Source: Cellulomonas sp. WB94 (GTDB taxonomy: Bacteria; Actinomycetota; Actinomycetes; Actinomycetales; Cellulomonadaceae). From it: DNA of 64,000 bases. Under the pieces are notes generated by a model. The model worked only from the letters and a program-made list of their open reading frames with translations. It was not told the DNA's origin and made no database searches. This document shows, in pieces, positions 44,969-53,327 of this stretch (the stretch's first letter is position 1; each line of letters opens with the position of its first letter). The stretch spans positions 1 through 64,000 of the forward strand of contig NZ_QEES01000001.1 of the NCBI RefSeq assembly GCF_003115775.1, given 5' to 3'. A program made the position numbers and the translations under genes.

Positions 44969-45949
44969 ATGGATGCCGTCCTCACTGCGCTGGGCACGAT
45001 GGCGGCGGTCGTCGCGGCAGGCTGGGTCCTTGGCCGCCGGGGGACGCTCGGCGAACGTGGGCCCGCCGTCCTCGCACGGGTCGTGTTCACGGTCGCGACA
45101 CCATGCCTGCTGCTCGTCACCGTCGCGCACGCCGACCTGCACCTCCTGCTCTCGCGGGCGGCTCTGGTCACCGCGATCAGCACCGGCCTCGTCGCGATCA
45201 CGGCCATCGCAGTGCTGCGGTGGGTGTGGCACCGACCGGTGGACGACGTCGTCATCGGGACGCTCGCGTCCTCGTACGTCAATGCCGGCAACCTGGGGCT
45301 GCCGCTCGCCGTCTACCTGCTGGGCAGCCCGGTGGCCATCGTGCCGCCGTTGCTCTTCCAGCTGCTCGTCCTGGCACCGGTCGCCTTCACGATTCTCGAT
45401 CGGCGGTCGCAGCCCCGCGAGGGCACCGCGACACCGGTGGCAGGACCTCCCGGTTCCCGGGCGTCGACAACCCCTCGGTCGGTCGCCGCTGGGGCTGTGG
45501 TCGTGCGCACCCTGTCCAACCCGATCATCGTCGGAGCATTGACCGGTCTCGTCCTCGCCACCGTGCCGTGGCACCTCCCCGACGTCGTCTTCGAGCCGTT
45601 CCGGCTGCTCGGCGCGGCCGCGGCACCGATGGCGCTGCTCACCTTCGGCCTGTCGCTGGCCGTACCGAGGTCGACCGGCGAGCAAGCACCGCGCAGCGAC
45701 CTGGTGCTCGTCGTGCTCCTCCGCAGCGCGGTGCACCCAGCCCTGGCCGCGGCCATCGGCTCAGCGCTCGGGCTGCACGGTCAGTCGCTGCTCGCCGTCG
45801 TGGCGATCTCAGCGCTGCCCACCGCGCAGAACGTGCTCGTCTACGCCCTTCAGTACCGACGCGGGCAGGCACTCGCGCGGGATGCGGGCCTCCTGACGAC
45901 GGTCCTCGCGGTGCCCGTGCTCCTGGTCATCACGGCCGTCCTCGGCTAG
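44969..45949 (+). CDS. AEC-family transporter
   Basis: A 326-residue membrane protein with about ten helices in two halves, as in auxin-efflux-carrier-type transporters: VLARVVFTVATPCLLL in the first, ASSYVNAGNLGLPLAVYLLG (the crossover helix region), and VAISALPTAQNVLVYALQY in the second. Bacterial members move organic anions such as malate or malonate; the substrate here is unknown. ATG 44969 has CCGGGAG upstream. Confidence 0.85.
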   Translation: MDAVLTALGTMAAVVAAGWVLGRRGTLGERGPAVLARVVFTVATPCLLLVTVAHADLHLLLSRAALVTAISTGLVAITAIAVLRWVWHRPVDDVVIGTLASSYVNAGNLGLPLAVYLLGSPVAIVPPLLFQLLVLAPVAFTILDRRSQPREGTATPVAGPPGSRASTTPRSVAAGAVVVRTLSNPIIVGALTGLVLATVPWHLPDVVFEPFRLLGAAAAPMALLTFGLSLAVPRSTGEQAPRSDLVLVVLLRSAVHPALAAAIGSALGLHGQSLLAVVAISALPTAQNVLVYALQYRRGQALARDAGLLTTVLAVPVLLVITAVLG

Positions 45950-46022
45950 GGCCCGCCATGCCTGGCCCTGACGATGCGGCGGTCCTAGGGTCGGAGGATC
46001 GACCACGAAAGGAGGCCCGTCG

Positions 46023-46907
46023 ATGGAACACCGTCGGCTCGGACGGCTGGGGCACGAGAGCTCGGTGCTGATCTACGGCGCCGCCGCGCTCTCCGACGTC
46101 GACCAGGACACCGCGGACCGATCGATCCAGGAGGCCCTGGACGGGGGGATCAACCACTTCGACGTCGCCGCCAGCTACGGGGACGCGGAGCTGCGCCTCG
46201 GGCCATGGATGCCGCAGCTGCGCGAGAGGATCTTCCTGGCAAGCAAGACCGGTGAGCGCGGGCGGGAAGCCGCGTGGGTCCAGATCAATGCGTCGCTCGA
46301 GCGGCTGCAGACCGACCACCTCGATCTGCTGCAGCTGCACGGCGTCGGTGACCTCGCCGATCTCGACCGCGCCACGGGCCCCGGTGGGGCCCTCGAGGCC
46401 GCGGTGCGCGCGCAGGAGGAGGGGCTGGTCGGCGCCGTCGGCATCACCGGGCACGGGTCGCAGGCGCCCGCGACCCACCTGGCGGCTCTGGGACGCTTCC
46501 CGTTCGCCACCGTGCTGACCCCGCTCAACCAGGTGCTCCTCGAGGACGAGGCGTTCCGGTTCGACTACGAGCAGCTCGTCCAAGAAGTCCGCCGGCAGGA
46601 CGCCGGGTTGTTGATCATCAAGGCCGTGGCACGACGCAACTGGCCGGAGACGGGCTCGGCCGGGTCGGGGTCCAGCGAGCCCTACACGACCTGGTACGAG
46701 CCGTACGACGACCAGGAGCGGATCCGCGCGGCCGTGTCGTGGGTCCTGGCGCACGAGGAGATCACCGGGCTCGCGACCGCGGGCGACGTCCGGCTGCTGG
46801 GCATGATCCTGCGTGCCGAGCGCGAGCGGATGTCGCTGGACGACGCCGCGACCGTGCTGCAGACCGACCGCGAGGCCGCGTCACCGTTCATCCGCATGCC
46901 CTGGTGA
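46023..46907 (+). CDS. Aldo/keto reductase family protein
   Basis: A 294-residue barrel protein: INHFDVAASYGDAE holds the Asp/Tyr pair, FLASKTGER the Lys and LDLLQLHGVGDL the His. The C-terminal helix region matches the YgdS/ferredoxin-like-lacking subgroup. ATG 46023 has the excellent site AAAGGAGG. Not obviously tied to the sulfur genes that follow on the other strand, with which it converges (10-base gap). Confidence 0.87.
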   Translation: MEHRRLGRLGHESSVLIYGAAALSDVDQDTADRSIQEALDGGINHFDVAASYGDAELRLGPWMPQLRERIFLASKTGERGREAAWVQINASLERLQTDHLDLLQLHGVGDLADLDRATGPGGALEAAVRAQEEGLVGAVGITGHGSQAPATHLAALGRFPFATVLTPLNQVLLEDEAFRFDYEQLVQEVRRQDAGLLIIKAVARRNWPETGSAGSGSSEPYTTWYEPYDDQERIRAAVSWVLAHEEITGLATAGDVRLLGMILRAERERMSLDDAATVLQTDREAASPFIRMPW

Positions 46908-46917
46908 ACCGCCAGCG

Positions 46918-49413
46918 TCAGATGAAGAACGCCCCGTTGGACTCGTTCGCCTCGCCGAGGAAGGTCGCGACGCCGCCGAGCTCGACGCCCGCGATGAGGT
47001 CGTCGGGCGCGATGCCGAGCAGGTCCATCGTCATCGTGCAGCCGACCAGCCGGACTCCCCCGGCCTGCGCCGAGGCGATGAGCTCGGTCAGGCTCGGGAC
47101 CTTGTGGTCCTTCATGACCTTCTTCATGAGCATCGTGCCGCCGCCCAGCATGTTGAGCGTCGACAGCTTCAGGCGCTCGGCGCCGGACGGCATCATGGCC
47201 CCGAACATGCGGTCCATGCCCGAGCGTGCGCGGGCCGGCGGGTTCTCGCGCCGCAGGGCGTTGAGGCCCCAGAACGTGAAGAACATCGACACCTCGTCGC
47301 CCATGGCCACGGCGCCGTTCGCGAGGATGAACGCCGCGAGCACCTTGTCGAGCTCACCGGAGAAGACGACGAAGGACTTCTTGTCCTTCATGAGCGACGC
47401 GGGTCCGCTCAGCGCGGCCTTGGTCGCCCCCGCCGGTGCGCCCTTGCGGATCCGGGCGGCGTAGCCGGGCCCTTCCGGGGTCAGGGAGAGGATCGTGTGA
47501 CCGTTGCGCGCCGCCCATGCGGGGGCGTCGAGCCGGAACCCCGAGTCCGAGACGTGCGCGACGATCTCGTCTCCGGGCGCGAGGGCCGTGACGGCCTCCT
47601 GCAGCTTCATGATCGGACCCGGGCAGGCGAGGCCGGTGCAGTCGAGATCCACGAGAACCCCCGTCGACTCGGCCGGCGCGCCGCTCGGCACGGGCGTCTC
47701 CGCATAGGAGATGACCGGCACGGGTGCGTCGATCTCGCTGGGCGCGACGTCGTGGTACGCCCGGAAGGTGGCCATCCCGCCCGACAGGGTCTTGACGTCG
47801 GTGAAGCCGCGCTGGACGAGCACGCGGTAGGCGAGGTAGCTGCGGAAGCCGACGGCGCAGTACAGCCGGATCGGGGTGGTGCGGTCCCAGTCCGCCTGCT
47901 GGCGCCGCAGGGTCTCGAGCGGGACGTTCTCCGCGCCGGGCAGGTGCCAGAGCGAGAACTCGTCGGGCCCGCGCACGTCGATGATCCGTGCGCCGTCGGT
48001 CGCCTGCGGGTAGTCGCCCGCGTGCCACAGCGCGAGGTCGCCGCGGAGCGTGTTCGACGCCACGAACCCGATCATGTTGACGGGGTCCTTGGCCGAGCCG
48101 AACGGCGGCGCGTACGACAGCTCGAGGGTCTCGAGGTCGTAGACCGTCATCCCGGCGCGCAGAGCGGTCGCGAGCACGTCGAGACGCTTGTCGACGCCGT
48201 CGAACCCGGCGATCTGAGCACCGAGGATCCGGCCCGTGTCCGGGGCGAAGAGCACCTTGACGTGCATCATCGCGGTCCCCGGGTAGTACCCGGCGTGGCC
48301 GTGCGGGTGGGTCTGCACGGCGTCGAACGGCACTCCGGCCGCGACGAGCTGCTTCTCCGAGGCTCCGGTCCCACCGGCCACCATGTCGAACACCTTGACG
48401 ATCGACGTGCCCTGGGTGGACTCGAACACGGTGTCCCGACCGCACACGGCCTCCGCCGCGACGCGACCCTGGCGGTTGGCGGGTCCGGCCAACGGGATGA
48501 GCCAGGTGCCGGGCAGCACCGTGTGCTCGACCTCGACGGCGTCGCCGGCCGCGTAGATGTCGGGGTCGGAGGTCTGCATGTGCCGGTCGACCTTGATGCC
48601 GCCGCGCGGGCCGAGCTCGAGACCGGCAGCGACAGCCAGGCCCGTGTTCGGACGCACGCCTGCTGCCATGATCACGAGGTCGGTGTCGATGAACGTGCTG
48701 TCCTTCAGCTCGACCCGCAACCGGCCGTCGGGACGTTCGGTGAAAGCAGCGGCGGCGGTACGCAGGTGCAGCGCGATGTCGTGGGCACGCAGGTAGTTCT
48801 CGACCGTCGTGGTGAGCTCGCGGTCGAGCGGCGGCATGATCTGGTCGGCCATCTCGACGACCTCGACGCTCACACCGCGCTCGTGCAGGTTCTCGGCCAT
48901 CTCGAGGCCGATGTAGCCGGCGCCGATCACGACGGCGTGCTTGACGCCGCCCTTGCGGTCCTTGCCGCCCGCGCCGTCGATCGTCGCCTTGATGACGTCC
49001 ATGTCACCGATGCGTCGCAGCACGTGGATCGCCGGGAGATCGATCCCGGGAAGCTGAGGCCTGACGGGCTCGGCGCCAGGGGTGAGGATCAGCTTGTCGT
49101 ACGGTTCGTCGTACTCGACGCCGGAGTCGACGTCGCGGGCACGGACCGACTTGGCGGCCCGATCGATGCTCACGGCTTCGACACCGACCCGCACGTCGAT
49201 GTCGAGCTGCTCACGCAGGCTCGCTGGTGTCTGGACCAGGAGCCGGCTCCGCTCCGTGATGACCTCGCCGATGTGGTACGGCAGGCCGCAGTTGGCGAAG
49301 GACACGTGGTGCCCGCGCTCGAGCACGACGATCTCGGCGAACTCGTCCAGGCGACGCGCCCGTGCAGCGGCGGACATACCGGCGGCGACTCCGCCGACGA
49401 CGACGATCTTCAT
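46918..49413 (-). CDS. Four-domain CoA-disulfide reductase-like flavoprotein: CoADR-rhodanese-TusA-DsrE
   Basis: 831 residues. A CoA-disulfide/persulfide reductase domain (1-450) has GGVAAGMSAAARARR, active-site Cys42 in FANCGLPY, NAD loop VVIGAGYIGLE and FAD loop TSDPDIYAAGDAVEV. A rhodanese domain (about 470-550) has Cys519 in LYCAVGFRS. A TusA domain (about 585-660) has LDCTGLACPGP with Cys597. A DsrE-like domain (about 675-831) has Cys792. All four Cys sites are present, so sulfane sulfur could be relayed within one chain to reduction by NAD(P)H. It lies 78 bases downstream of a CstR-type palindrome (49491-49506). It converges with the aldo/keto reductase. Confidence 0.93.
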   Translation of the reverse strand: MKIVVVGGVAAGMSAAARARRLDEFAEIVVLERGHHVSFANCGLPYHIGEVITERSRLLVQTPASLREQLDIDVRVGVEAVSIDRAAKSVRARDVDSGVEYDEPYDKLILTPGAEPVRPQLPGIDLPAIHVLRRIGDMDVIKATIDGAGGKDRKGGVKHAVVIGAGYIGLEMAENLHERGVSVEVVEMADQIMPPLDRELTTTVENYLRAHDIALHLRTAAAAFTERPDGRLRVELKDSTFIDTDLVIMAAGVRPNTGLAVAAGLELGPRGGIKVDRHMQTSDPDIYAAGDAVEVEHTVLPGTWLIPLAGPANRQGRVAAEAVCGRDTVFESTQGTSIVKVFDMVAGGTGASEKQLVAAGVPFDAVQTHPHGHAGYYPGTAMMHVKVLFAPDTGRILGAQIAGFDGVDKRLDVLATALRAGMTVYDLETLELSYAPPFGSAKDPVNMIGFVASNTLRGDLALWHAGDYPQATDGARIIDVRGPDEFSLWHLPGAENVPLETLRRQQADWDRTTPIRLYCAVGFRSYLAYRVLVQRGFTDVKTLSGGMATFRAYHDVAPSEIDAPVPVISYAETPVPSGAPAESTGVLVDLDCTGLACPGPIMKLQEAVTALAPGDEIVAHVSDSGFRLDAPAWAARNGHTILSLTPEGPGYAARIRKGAPAGATKAALSGPASLMKDKKSFVVFSGELDKVLAAFILANGAVAMGDEVSMFFTFWGLNALRRENPPARARSGMDRMFGAMMPSGAERLKLSTLNMLGGGTMLMKKVMKDHKVPSLTELIASAQAGGVRLVGCTMTMDLLGIAPDDLIAGVELGGVATFLGEANESNGAFFI

Positions 49414-49490
49414 GGGGGCGATCCGATCCGTGAGGTGACAGCGGATGACGCTACGAGCCGGTGCGGGTCGCTGCGCGGGACGAAGGTCGC

Positions 49491-49506
49491 GTACCCCAGG
49501 GGGTAT
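49491..49506. promoter_or_regulatory. CstR-type operator 1
   Basis: GTACCCCAGGGGGTAT matches ATACCCC-NN-GGGGTAT except at the first base. It is upstream of the four-domain flavoprotein on the minus strand; operator 2, 98 bases away, serves the divergent operon. Confidence 0.75.
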
Positions 49507-49604
49507 GCGCGCTAGCGTGTCAGAGGAAGCCTGCGTGCGTCGCCCATACCGTGGGCGACGGCGTCGACGCCGATCTGCCAGACAGGGTCCGGACTTCCGA
49601 TTCG

Positions 49605-49620
49605 ATACCCCCTGGGGTAT
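49605..49620. promoter_or_regulatory. CstR-type operator 2
   Basis: ATACCCCCTGGGGTAT, perfect 7-bp arms. It ends 14 bases before the ATG of the rhodanese gene, so bound repressor would block transcription or even elongation from this start. Confidence 0.82.
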
Positions 49621-49634
49621 CCTGCAGAGGACGA

Positions 49635-50039
49635 ATGGAGCTCACCTTGACCACCTCACCCACCCCCGCCCAGACACCGACCCTTCTCGAGCGCGTCCGG
49701 CGCCTGTTCGGCGGAGCGCCCGACGACGGCCGCATCCGCCACACCGTGAACGCTGCGCGCGCCCTCGAGCTGGTTGCTGACGGAGCGGCGCTCGTCGACG
49801 TCCGCGAGAGCCACGAGTGGAAGTCCGGGCACGCACCGCGGGCCGTGCACATCCCGCTGGGCCAGATCGACCAGGGCGCGCGGCGGCTGCAGAAGAGCCG
49901 TCCCGTCGTCGTGGTCTGCGCGAGCGGAATGCGCTCGCGCACCGCAGCCAACCAGCTGCGGAGCCTGGGCTACGAGGCGACCAGCGTGTCGGGCGGGATG
50001 GCTGCCTGGCAGCGTGCCGGTGGCGAGGTGCGCCGATGA
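49635..50039 (+). CDS. Single-domain rhodanese
   Basis: A 134-residue cytosolic sulfurtransferase: ALVDVRESHEWKSGHAPRAVHIPLG, then the catalytic loop VVVVCASGMRSR with Cys95, and VSGGMAAWQRAGGEV. It accepts sulfane sulfur as a Cys persulfide. ATG 49635 has CAGAGGACGA upstream. Its TGA overlaps the ATG of the CoADR-rhodanese gene, so the two are coupled and controlled by operator 2. Confidence 0.92.
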   Translation: MELTLTTSPTPAQTPTLLERVRRLFGGAPDDGRIRHTVNAARALELVADGAALVDVRESHEWKSGHAPRAVHIPLGQIDQGARRLQKSRPVVVVCASGMRSRTAANQLRSLGYEATSVSGGMAAWQRAGGEVRR

Positions 50040-51769
50040 GCTCCCCGCGCACCATCGTCGTCGTCGGCGGCGTCGCCGGCGGGATGAGCGCCGCCGCCCG
50101 CGCCCGACGCCTGGACGAGCACGCACAGATCATCGTGTTCGAGCAGGGCGACTACGTGTCGTTCGCCAACTGCGGCCTGCCGTACCACCTGTCCGGCGAG
50201 ATCGCCCGGCGCGAGTCGCTGCTCCTGCACACGCCGGCATCGCTGGCCTCGTCGCTCCACCTCGACGTCCGCACCGGCCACCGGGTCACGGGCATCGACC
50301 GTGAGGCCCGGGAGGTGACGGTCCAGACGCGGGACCGCACGTTCCGCCAGCCCTACGACGCGCTGCTGCTCTCCCCCGGCGCGGTCGCGGTCCGCCCCCC
50401 GATCGCCGGGCTGGACCACCCCGCTGTGCACACCCTGCGCACGGTTCCCGACGTCGACGCGCTGCGCGACAGCCTCGGCGGGCTGCTCGCGGACCGACCG
50501 ACGGGCTCGCCCGCCCCCCGCGCCGTCGTCGTCGGTGCCGGGTTCATCGGGCTCGAGGCCGTCGAGGCGCTCACCTCACGCGGCCTGCAGGTCCACCTCG
50601 TCGAGCTCGCCGACCACGTCCTGCCACCGATCGACGCGGAGCTCGCCCCGCTGCTCGCCGACGAGCTCGCTGCTCACGGCGTCGACCTGCGGCTGGCCGT
50701 CTCAGCGCAGGCCGTCGAGCCCGTCGAACCCGACGACGTGCCCGCGATCGAGGAGTCGGGCGAGACCGGCTCGACCGGTGCCGTCACCGTCACCCTGTCC
50801 GACGGCTCACGCCTCCCCGCCGACCTCGTCATCGTCAACGTGGGCGTTCGCCCCGCGAGCGCCCTGGCCCGCGAGGCCGGGCTGGACCTCGGTCCGACCG
50901 GCGCGATCCGTGTGGATGCCGATCAACGCACCTCCGACCCGCACATCTGGGCGGTCGGCGACGCCGTCGAGGTCGTCCACGCCGTGACCGGCACCTCCGG
51001 TCCCGTGCCGCTCGCGGGACCCGCCAACCGCCAGGGGCGCCGCGCCGCCGACTCGATGTGCGGGCACCGCACGACCCCGCAGGCCTCGGTGCTCGGCACC
51101 GCGATCGTGCGTGTCTTCGACCTCACGGCGGCCACGACGGGCGCGAACCAGGCGACGCTGCAACGGGCGGGGATCGCCCACGAGGTCGTCCACATCCACC
51201 CCGGAGACCACGCGGGCTACTACCCCGGCTCGGAGACGATGCACCTCGTCGCGAGCTTCGCCCCCGACGGCACGCTGCTCGGTGCCCAGGGGGTCGGCCG
51301 CGCAGGAGTCGACAAGCGCATCGACGTCCTGGCCACTGCGATCCGCGCGGGGATGACCGCGGACGACCTGGCCGAGCTCGAGCTCGCCTACGCCCCGCCC
51401 TACGGCTCGGCCAAGGACGCGGTCAACATGCTGGGGTTCGTGGCCCAGAACGTCCTCGACGGGACGATGCCCCAGTGGCAGGCGCAGGACCTGGACAAGG
51501 CGGTCGCGACGACCCTCGTCCTCGACGTCCGCTCACGCGGCGAGTTCGCCGCCGGCCACCTCGACGTCGCCCTGAACATCCCGCACCTCGAGCTCCGGGA
51601 ACGCCTGGAGGAGGTCCGGGTCGCGGCCGACGGACGAGCGATCAGCGTGCACTGCGCCAGCGGCGTGCGCTCCTACCTCGCCACCCGCGTGCTGCTGAGC
51701 GAGGGTTTCGACGCCCGCAACCTCTCCGGCGGATGGATCACCCTGAAGGCCGTCCACCCCGAGATCTGA
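50036..51769 (+). CDS. CoA-disulfide/persulfide reductase-rhodanese fusion
   Basis: A 577-residue flavoprotein paralogous to the N-terminal part of the gene at 46918. FAD loop GGVAGGMSAAARARR (11-25), active Cys46 in FANCGLPY, second loop VVVGAGFIGLEAVEAL, TSDPHIWAVGDAVEV, and a C-terminal rhodanese with Cys540 in VHCASGVRSY. It lacks the TusA and DsrE domains of its neighbour. Related CoADR-rhodanese enzymes reduce CoA or glutathione persulfides and polysulfide with NAD(P)H. In actinobacteria mycothiol persulfide could be a substrate, which is inference. Confidence 0.93.
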   Translation: MSSPRTIVVVGGVAGGMSAAARARRLDEHAQIIVFEQGDYVSFANCGLPYHLSGEIARRESLLLHTPASLASSLHLDVRTGHRVTGIDREAREVTVQTRDRTFRQPYDALLLSPGAVAVRPPIAGLDHPAVHTLRTVPDVDALRDSLGGLLADRPTGSPAPRAVVVGAGFIGLEAVEALTSRGLQVHLVELADHVLPPIDAELAPLLADELAAHGVDLRLAVSAQAVEPVEPDDVPAIEESGETGSTGAVTVTLSDGSRLPADLVIVNVGVRPASALAREAGLDLGPTGAIRVDADQRTSDPHIWAVGDAVEVVHAVTGTSGPVPLAGPANRQGRRAADSMCGHRTTPQASVLGTAIVRVFDLTAATTGANQATLQRAGIAHEVVHIHPGDHAGYYPGSETMHLVASFAPDGTLLGAQGVGRAGVDKRIDVLATAIRAGMTADDLAELELAYAPPYGSAKDAVNMLGFVAQNVLDGTMPQWQAQDLDKAVATTLVLDVRSRGEFAAGHLDVALNIPHLELRERLEEVRVAADGRAISVHCASGVRSYLATRVLLSEGFDARNLSGGWITLKAVHPEI

Positions 51770-51784
51770 CCTCGCGACCGACGC

Positions 51785-51840
51785 CGACGACCTCGGGTGA
51801 GTGCGCCATGATGGCGGGCCGCCCGAGCCCGAGGTCGTCG
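51785..51840. terminator. Long inverted repeat between convergent genes
   Basis: Perfect 13-bp arms (51785-51797 and 51828-51840, CGACGACCTCGGG type) around a 30-base loop that itself contains GCCAT/ATGGC. It lies between the CoADR-rhodanese gene and a minus-strand membrane protein gene and can stop both. Confidence 0.65.
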
Positions 51841-51868
51841 TATGTCCGGCGGAGGTCAGGCGCAGAGG

Positions 51869-52315
51869 TCAGGCGGGGCAGGCGCTCGGGTCAGTGAGCC
51901 GTTGCCGCAGCCCGAAGACCGCGACACCGAGGGCGAGGAGAGCCGAGGGCACGTCGTGCGGTGACGCGGTCAGCACGACGGCGGCGATCGGCACGGTGAT
52001 GGCCGCGACCGAGGCGCACGGCGTGCAGCCGACGTCGAGCCGAGCCCCGGACCCCGGTCGCGGCAGGTAGGTCGCTGCCGTCGCTGCTGCTGTCAGAGCG
52101 ACGAGTCCGGCGAGTGCGGTCCATCCGGGTGGACTCACGGAGTCGCCCGAGACGGCCGTGAGCAGCACCATCAGAGCCGGGGCGATGACGGCGACCGCCA
52201 CGAGCCTGCGTGGCGGCCATGCCGCTCGGGCCCTCGACCACCGTCGGCCAGGGGCCGTGACGGCGACCTGCAGGACAGGCGTGAGCGGATCGGCTGCGGG
52301 TTCGGTTCTAGGCAT
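51869..52315 (-). CDS. Small membrane protein, unknown, CstR-controlled operon
   Basis: A 148-residue protein with about four helices (LVAVAVIAPALMVLLTAV, ALAGLVALTAAATAATYL, VAAITVPIAAVVLTA, ALLALGVAVFGL). GCTPCASV, a CxxC at the edge of the third helix, and a Cys three residues from the C-terminus (SACPA) are notable in this sulfur context. Family not recognised. Its start overlaps the upstream gene's end by eight bases. It is last in a three-gene unit behind operator 3. Confidence 0.7.
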   Translation of the reverse strand: MPRTEPAADPLTPVLQVAVTAPGRRWSRARAAWPPRRLVAVAVIAPALMVLLTAVSGDSVSPPGWTALAGLVALTAAATAATYLPRPGSGARLDVGCTPCASVAAITVPIAAVVLTASPHDVPSALLALGVAVFGLRQRLTDPSACPA

Positions 52316-52682
52316 CGTGCGCACGTCCTTCGTCGTCGTCGACCAGCTGATCCAACGCGTCCAACCCGCCGGCGAGGTATCCCGCCCAGCTCGGGCCGGT
52401 GCGTCCTGACGTGCCGCGCTGGGCACGCCAGCGAGCGCGGATCTCGCGCAGCACCGCGCGTGCCTCGAGGACGGCTCCCGGGCCTTCCTGGACGTCCCTG
52501 ATGGCACGACGAGCCTCGGCAAGCGCTGACGACGCACCCTCGTGGTACTTCACCGCCGGCACCGGGGTGCCGGCGCGAGGCGTGGAGCAGAGCGACGCGC
52601 CGCCCGTCGCGGCACCCAGGGCCTCCAGCGCGACCTGCTCCCGGACGCGGACGGACTCGATGATCGCCTCTCGAGGCGTCAT
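52308..52682 (-). CDS. Unknown 124-residue soluble protein
   Basis: Mostly helical: TPREAIIESVRVREQVALEALG, then a central TGGASLCSTPRAG with one Cys, KYHEGASSALAEARRAI, and an acidic end LDQLVDDDEGRAHDA. I recognise no domain. ATG 52682 is chosen because the frame upstream of it (to 52841) shadows the Cys-rich gene in another frame. It lies between the small CxxC gene and the membrane protein gene, all on one strand behind operator 3. Confidence 0.6.
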   Translation of the reverse strand: MTPREAIIESVRVREQVALEALGAATGGASLCSTPRAGTPVPAVKYHEGASSALAEARRAIRDVQEGPGAVLEARAVLREIRARWRAQRGTSGRTGPSWAGYLAGGLDALDQLVDDDEGRAHDA

Positions 52683-52741
52683 CGAGTCCGTCGGAGCCGG
52701 AGCTTGCCCGGCCGGGGCCGACTGAGGGTGCCGTCGACCGA

Positions 52742-52858
52742 TCAGCGGCAGGTGCACCGCTGGGCCGGCTGAACGCTCGCCATCACGGCGTCGACGTGCA
52801 TGCCGCAGCCGCTCCAGGTGATCTTTCCGCAACGTGCACAACGGGCAGGGCTACACAT
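52742..52858 (-). CDS. 38-residue Cys-rich CxxC protein
   Basis: A short gene encoding MCSPARCARCGK, then ITWSGCGMHVDAVMAS, then VQPAQRCTCR. Six cysteines include CARC and CTC, and there is one His, as in a zinc-ribbon knuckle. ATG 52858 has AAGGAGTGA seven bases upstream, a strong ribosome site, and operator 3 lies 37 bases further up. Function unknown; a zinc- or persulfide-binding mini-protein is possible. It is first in the operon with the 124- and 148-residue proteins. Confidence 0.75.
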   Translation of the reverse strand: MCSPARCARCGKITWSGCGMHVDAVMASVQPAQRCTCR

Positions 52859-52894
52859 AGGTCACTCCTTCTCAGTGGGCCAGATGACTTCATC

Positions 52895-52910
52895 ATACCC
52901 CCGGGGGTAT
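52895..52910. promoter_or_regulatory. CstR-type operator 3
   Basis: ATACCCCCGGGGGTAT, a perfect 16-bp palindrome between the end of the repressor gene and the small CxxC gene. It gives the downstream operon its own controlled promoter. Confidence 0.82.
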
Positions 52911-52937
52911 CCAGATGCCAGCGCGGCGAGTCGATCG

Positions 52938-53318
52938 TCAGGCCAACGAGAGGAAGATCTTCTCGAGCTTCTGCACGTGCAGAGTCTCCTTGCCGTCGGA
53001 CTCGATCAGGCACTGCCGGAGGCCCGACGCGACGATGGCGAACCCCGCCCGGTCCAGGGCGCTCCCGACGGCCGAGAGCTGGGTGACGATGTCCTCGCAG
53101 CCGCGACCCTCCTCGAGCATCCGCACGACACCTGCCAGCTGGCCCTGGGCCCGCTTCAGTCGGTTGATGACCTTGCCCATGTCCGACGCGTCGAGCTCCA
53201 TCGCCGGCCCGTCTTCGTCGCTCCGGAACCACGACGCACCGCGGACCGTGCCGCGCGGAGTGGCCGCCGCTTCCACCAGCGCGTCCGCGGCCGGCGGCTC
53301 ATCTCCTGGAGATGTCAT
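52938..53318 (-). CDS. cstR: CstR-like persulfide-sensing repressor (CsoR family)
   Basis: A 126-residue CsoR/RcnR/CstR-fold protein with an unusual N-terminal extension of about 45 residues before DMGKVINRLKRAQGQLAGVVRMLEEG. Cys74 and Cys103 are 29 apart, as in CstR and CsoR, but the position of the CsoR copper-ligand His (four before the second Cys) is Gly99. Loss of that His while keeping both Cys is the mark of CstR, which forms di- to tetrasulfide links with persulfides and leaves its operator. ATG 53318 has GAGGTG upstream and follows trxA by nine bases. Confidence 0.85.
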   Translation of the reverse strand: MTSPGDEPPAADALVEAAATPRGTVRGASWFRSDEDGPAMELDASDMGKVINRLKRAQGQLAGVVRMLEEGRGCEDIVTQLSAVGSALDRAGFAIVASGLRQCLIESDGKETLHVQKLEKIFLSLA

Positions 53319-53327
53319 GACAGCACC

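Noticed and set aside
52683-52841. N-terminal extension of the 124-residue protein
   Set aside because: The extension reads as Arg/His-rich shadow of the Cys-rich small gene, which has the ribosome site and a clean CxxC protein.
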